Origin: a virus
Virus record (IMG/VR): IMGVR_UViG_3300024264_001434
Coordinates: 1 to 22,068 of that record
Strand: one strand, 5' to 3'
Length of the DNA stretch: 22,068 nt
A program made the position numbers and the translations under genes. The number at the start of each line of letters is the position of its first letter. Position 1 is the first letter of the stretch. This document shows positions 20,202 through 22,068 of the stretch, one piece after another. Below the pieces are notes generated by a model, which did no database searches, had not been told where the DNA came from, and worked only from the letters and a program-made list of their open reading frames with translations.

Positions 20202-20719
20202 CCTTTCCTAACCTCATCAATGTGTATAGGTGTAAAATTAATTTGTTCTACACAAACACACTTGTAAGGACCATCTGGACTAGGATTGCTATGTATATGT
20301 CCATGAGCATTTATTCCAGGTCCGTTATCACCCCATCTATGTCTTTCTTCAAGAGTACTTGCATGTAATGGAGTGTGAGTACAAATAATACCAGGTAACT
20401 CAATCCACAACTGTATGTCCTTAAAGAACGGAGCAACATGTTTTACGTTATCGTGGTTTCCAAGAACAAGTCTTTTCTTACCAGGTAACTTTGCAAAGTT
20501 TGCTTCTAACCATTCTACTTTGTTTTCACCAAACAATACATCACCTAAGTGTATAACTGTGTCCTGCGGTTTGACAGTGTTTGCCCAGTTATCTAACATT
20601 GTTTGATTCATTTCATCTACGTTAGAAAAAGGTCTGATAGATCTACCACCTTGTGTAAATTCAAGGATCTTACTGTGATTAAAATGTGTATCACTTATTA
20701 ACCATATATCTTTTGCCAT
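20198..20719 (-). CDS. calcineurin-like metallophosphoesterase
   Basis: A 173-residue protein with the full metallophosphoesterase signature: Asp10-x-His12 (SDTHF), Gly59-Asp60, GNHD (87-90), His115 (CTHTP) and GHIH (140-143). These bind two metal ions and hydrolyse phosphate esters. The short form with 'HLGDVLFG' and 'LVLGNHDN' is common in phages; the substrate is unknown (nucleotides or small phosphoesters). AGGAG is 6 bases before the ATG at 20719 and only 3 before the ATG at 20722, so the later start is used. Promoter at 20746-20774 is near perfect. Confidence 0.9.
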   Translation of the reverse strand: MAKDIWLISDTHFNHSKILEFTQGGRSIRPFSNVDEMNQTMLDNWANTVKPQDTVIHLGDVLFGENKVEWLEANFAKLPGKKRLVLGNHDNVKHVAPFFKDIQLWIELPGIICTHTPLHASTLEERHRWGDNGPGINAHGHIHSNPSPDGPYKCVCVEQINFTPIHIDEVRKG

Positions 20720-20745
20720 CATATTCTCCTAACTAACTTATATAC

Positions 20746-20774
20746 ATTATAACATCGGTAATACCAGATGTCAA
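20746..20774 (-). promoter_or_regulatory. consensus sigma70 promoter TTGACA-17-TATAAT
   Basis: Minus strand TTGACA (20774-20769), 17 bases, TATAAT (20751-20746): a perfect consensus match upstream of the phosphoesterase gene and just after tRNA-Cys. Confidence 0.88.
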
Positions 20775-20782
20775 CCAAAAAT

Positions 20783-20856
20783 TGGAGTGGACGACAGGAA
20801 TCGAACCTGTATACATGGATTTGCAATCCACTGCGTAACCATTCCGCCACGCCCAC
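20783..20856 (-). tRNA. tRNA-Cys (anticodon GCA)
   Basis: A 74-base tRNA: acceptor GTGGGCG/CGTCCAC, T73 (the cysteine discriminator), CCA encoded. Anticodon stem GTGGA/TCCAT closes loop TTGCAAA, giving GCA. T arm ACAGG-TTCGATT-CCTGT. Second tRNA of the unit that begins with tRNA-Trp. Confidence 0.95.
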
Positions 20857-20949
20857 AAAGTGGAGGCCTTTCTAGAGGGCACCTCCTATTCCCGCCTGAT
20901 CTTATATGTAGGGGCTCAGGCCTAACCACGTTTTTACTCGTTCCCTATT
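20857..20949 (-). other. structured spacer between tRNA-Trp and tRNA-Cys, possible ncRNA
   Basis: 93 bases without an ORF, GC-richer than the surroundings. Two hairpins: GCCTGA/TCAGGC with a 16-base loop, and GGAGG...CCTCC extended by GCC/GGC. AGGCCT occurs twice, able to pair with itself. It shares the ordered blocks CGTG, TGAGCC, AGATCA and AGGCGGGA with the spacer at 8161-8292. Too long for a plain processing spacer; identity unknown. Confidence 0.35.
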
Positions 20950-21023
20950 TGGCATAGGTGGAGGGAATCGAACCCCCATTAACTGGTTTGGAATCAGTTG
21001 TGTTACCATTACACCACACCCAT
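20950..21023 (-). tRNA. tRNA-Trp (anticodon CCA)
   Basis: A 74-base tRNA: acceptor ATGGGTG/CACCTAT, G73 (tryptophan discriminator), CCA encoded. Anticodon stem ACTGA/CCAGT (A31-C39 mismatch) closes loop TTCCAAA, giving CCA. T arm GGGGG-TTCGATT-CCCTC. Its first base directly follows the T-run of the upstream terminator. Confidence 0.93.
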
Positions 21024-21058
21024 AAAAAAACCCCCGTAAGCATTATAACTCCGGGGGT
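21024..21058 (-). terminator. intrinsic terminator, probably an attenuator, before tRNA-Trp
   Basis: Minus strand ACCCCCG (21058-21052), 15-base loop, CGGGGGT (21036-21030), then a run of T to 21024. The T-run abuts tRNA-Trp. Promoter 21177-21205 lies upstream, so this terminator stands between promoter and tRNA genes. The 8 bases ACCCCCGG (21058-21051) can instead pair with CCGGGGGT (21100-21093) inside the leader ORF. Confidence 0.85.
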
Positions 21059-21083
21059 CTAAAATTCATTGCTGAACAACTGC

Positions 21084-21149
21084 CTACAAGACACCCCCGG
21101 GTGGTTCACAACCACACCATTCATAATTATTTGTATACTTCGTATTCAT
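21084..21149 (-). CDS. 21-residue leader peptide with Trp-Cys-Gly-Cys
   Basis: A short ORF encoding MNTKYTNNYEWCGCEPPGGVL, ending in TAG. AAGGA lies 9 bases before the ATG, and a consensus-like promoter is 28 bases further upstream. Codons 11-14 are Trp, Cys, Gly, Cys, and the genes that follow the terminator are tRNA-Trp and tRNA-Cys. The codons just after the Trp/Cys run overlap the strand that can form an antiterminator. This is the layout of amino-acid attenuator leader peptides such as TrpL. The peptide itself probably has no function. Too short to be certain without comparison to relatives. Confidence 0.65.
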   Translation of the reverse strand: MNTKYTNNYEWCGCEPPGGVL

Positions 21150-21176
21150 TGTTCGCTTTCCTTATTAACTTTTTAC

Positions 21177-21205
21177 AGTATATTATCTTTTTGTCGTATT
21201 GTCAA
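21177..21205 (-). promoter_or_regulatory. sigma70-type promoter TTGACA-17-TATACT
   Basis: Minus strand TTGACA (21205-21200), 17 bases, TATACT (21182-21177). It overlaps the 3' end of the gene at 21183-21443 and reads the leader ORF, tRNA-Trp and tRNA-Cys. Confidence 0.85.
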
Positions 21206-21443
21206 CCACAAATGCTTTAATTTTGTTAAAATTATTTGTAGTTTGTTCTTTACCTTCTTGCCAACTATTTTTTTGGTATTCTACTATATCTGTCCATTCG
21301 CTGATTACCCAGTTATTTATTTTTTCAACAATAACAGGTTTCTTCTTAGGTGTTACTGTTTCATCAGCACTTGCTGTTGTAACAAGAAGTACAAATAATA
21401 TTGTTATACTTGCTACGATTGTTAATAGTGTCTTAGTTGTCAT
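21183..21443 (-). CDS. small secreted protein, unknown
   Basis: An 86-residue protein with a Sec signal peptide (MTTKTLLTIV... cleavage near TASADE). The mature part is about 60 residues, helical and charged (NNWVISEWTDIVEYQKNSWQEGK). It is probably periplasmic. AAGGA lies 4 bases before the ATG. It follows tRNA-Arg by 20 bases and shares its promoter at 21563-21591. Family unknown. Confidence 0.75.
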   Translation of the reverse strand: MTTKTLLTIVASITILFVLLVTTASADETVTPKKKPVIVEKINNWVISEWTDIVEYQKNSWQEGKEQTTNNFNKIKAFVVDNTTKR

Positions 21444-21463
21444 ACATTCCTTTTGTTAGTTTT

Positions 21464-21540
21464 TGGCCTGCTCGGGAGGACTCGAACCTCCGACCTTTGG
21501 TTCCGCAAACCAATGTTCTATCCGGCTGAACTACGAGCAG
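21464..21540 (-). tRNA. tRNA-Arg (anticodon GCG)
   Basis: A 77-base tRNA: acceptor CTGCTCG/CGAGCAG, G73, CCA encoded. Anticodon stem TTGGT/ACCAA closes loop TTGCGGA, giving GCG, reading CGC/CGT. T arm GGAGG-TTCGAGT-CCTCC. Most bacteria read these codons with ACG (inosine), so GCG is a notable choice that needs no deaminase. Confidence 0.93.
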
Positions 21541-21562
21541 TCTTTGTTTCATATATAACTTA

Positions 21563-21591
21563 ACTATATATGGTAAAACCTTTTTTGTCAA
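21563..21591 (-). promoter_or_regulatory. sigma70-type promoter TTGACA-17-TATAGT
   Basis: Minus strand TTGACA (21591-21586), 17 bases, TATAGT (21568-21563), upstream of tRNA-Arg and the small secreted protein. Confidence 0.83.
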
Positions 21592-21609
21592 CCAGATTTT
21601 TAATCCAAT

Positions 21610-21804
21610 TTAATATGTACAAGTAAGTTCAGCACCTGGATTAACATGACGTTCAACTTCGTCAATCAAACTCTTTTCATCTGAATCGCTTGGTGCTTGG
21701 GGATTTTTATTTTGGGTTACTGTTGGTTTAGCATTACAGTTGTCCAATTTGAATGTGCAAGATATAAGAAATATCGCGATGAATATCAGTAGTGTGTAAC
21801 GCAT
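21610..21804 (-). CDS. small lipoprotein, unknown
   Basis: A 64-residue protein with a lipoprotein signal: MRYTLLIFIAIFLISC, Cys16 being the likely acylated residue. The mature part is polar, with two further Cys (DNCNAK, LTCTY at the end). The ATG at 21804 is used because an ATAAATA motif lies exactly 5 bases upstream; a longer reading would overlap that motif and the upstream gene. Small lipoproteins in phages are sometimes spanin components or exclusion proteins, but nothing here proves either. Confidence 0.7.
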   Translation of the reverse strand: MRYTLLIFIAIFLISCTFKLDNCNAKPTVTQNKNPQAPSDSDEKSLIDEVERHVNPGAELTCTY

Positions 21805-21809
21805 GGTTG

Positions 21810-21816
21810 TATTTAT
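21810..21816 (-). promoter_or_regulatory. late-type promoter motif ATAAATA
   Basis: AATAAATA on the minus strand, 5 bases (CAACC) before the ATG at 21804. It overlaps the TAA stop of the oxygenase gene. Confidence 0.6.
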
Positions 21817-22068
21817 TTGTACTTCGGCCCTAATGCCCAAACTACCATGCTTTTTCTTGTACCTTCTGTAACTGGTAAAACTCTGTGAGGCACTGTTGAA
21901 CTAAAGATAACCATATCTCCAATTCCGCCTAGTTTTACAATTTCTGTTTTGCGTTCGTTGTGTTCCATGCCACCGTCTAATTCAAATCCTCCACCTGTGT
22001 ATTCGGTTGGATCGTTCATTAGTATAGTTGCACTTAACTTTCTTAATTTGCCTGGAAAGGCAGTATCG
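21813..22068 (-). CDS. 2OG-Fe(II) oxygenase, C-terminal part
   Basis: The 5' end is outside the window; 84 C-terminal residues are visible. They read as the end of a prolyl-4-hydroxylase-type double-stranded beta-helix: 'RKLSATILMNDPTEYTGGGFEL', 'GDMVIFSSTVPHRVLPVTEGTRKSMVVW'. The His in VPHRV is the distal iron ligand and the Arg in GTRKS the 2-oxoglutarate-binding residue; the HxD pair would be upstream. This family is frequent in T4-like marine phages; substrate unknown. The reading frame is open to the window edge. Confidence 0.88.
   Translation of the reverse strand, partial: DTAFPGKLRKLSATILMNDPTEYTGGGFELDGGMEHNERKTEIVKLGGIGDMVIFSSTVPHRVLPVTEGTRKSMVVWALGPKYK

Noticed and set aside
21043-21069. 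8-codon ORF between the leader peptide stop and the terminator
   Set aside because: No ribosome-binding site, and it lies in the terminator stem; likely chance.
21303-21330. AATAAATA inside the small secreted protein gene at 21183-21443
   Set aside because: It lies within the coding sequence with no start codon at the usual distance.
1-22068. Prophage attachment sites or insertion sequences at the tRNA genes
   Set aside because: No integrase, transposase, or duplicated tRNA 3' end was seen; the tRNAs lie within phage-like operons.

Overview
The window looks like part of the genome of a large, AT-rich, T4-like (myovirus-type) marine bacteriophage. A Gram-negative marine host is likely, because several genes encode outer-membrane and periplasmic proteins; SAR11-type alphaproteobacteria are one guess. 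The reasons are: tightly packed short genes joined by TAATG or ATGA overlaps, eight scattered tRNA genes that all encode CCA, T4-late-type promoter motifs (NTAAATA), sigma70-type promoters with a constant 17-base spacer, and the gene mix (tail-fibre-like protein, two ClpP proteases, speD, 2OG-Fe(II) oxygenase, Nfu, metallophosphoesterase). No capsid, terminase or replication gene is visible, so the phage assignment is an inference, though a strong one.

Layout. 1-3.6 kb (minus strand): small membrane proteins, a fibre-like structural protein, ClpP and a large unknown protein, read from a sigma70-type promoter at 3600-3628. 3.7-6.2 kb: a secreted protein, tRNA-Ser, and two operons of tiny overlapping genes read from promoters at 5110-5138 and 6149-6177, the second starting with tRNA-Leu. 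6.2-8.7 kb: an HExxH protein, a GNAT-like protein, an AbrB-like small protein, a second divergent ClpP, tRNA-Arg and a structured spacer. 8.7-9.85 kb (plus strand): two tandem paralogous membrane proteins, a 34-residue peptide and a DUF3307 membrane protein. 9.87-11.9 kb: a CHASE2 nucleotide cyclase. 11.9-18.0 kb (minus strand): small membrane proteins and a curli-type secretion locus (CsgF, CsgG, two curlin-repeat proteins, a FecR-domain protein). A Fis-like regulator diverges from it across a palindrome-rich intergenic region. 18.3-22.07 kb: speD, an odd class II tRNA with a GTT anticodon, an Asx-tRNA-synthetase-like enzyme lacking an anticodon-binding domain, Nfu, tRNA-Glu, a phosphoesterase, tRNA-Cys, tRNA-Trp, tRNA-Arg, two small secreted proteins and the end of an oxygenase.

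Two regulatory patterns stand out. First, eight genes have NTAAATA followed by exactly 5 (once 4) bases and then ATG; this predicts that T4-type late transcription starts at the start codon and gives leaderless mRNAs. Second, upstream of tRNA-Trp and tRNA-Cys lies what looks like a complete attenuator: a sigma70-type promoter, a ribosome-binding site, a 21-codon leader ORF with Trp-Cys-Gly-Cys codons, a mutually exclusive antiterminator/terminator pair and a T-run that abuts tRNA-Trp. The two amino acids sensed would be the two carried by the tRNAs of that unit.

Functionally the region reads as host-takeover and accessory functions rather than virion core: translation support (tRNAs, synthetase-like protein), polyamine synthesis (SpeD), iron-sulfur delivery (Nfu), proteolysis (ClpP), cyclic-nucleotide signalling and export of amyloid-like fibres. 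All family assignments come from motifs read by eye, without database searches.
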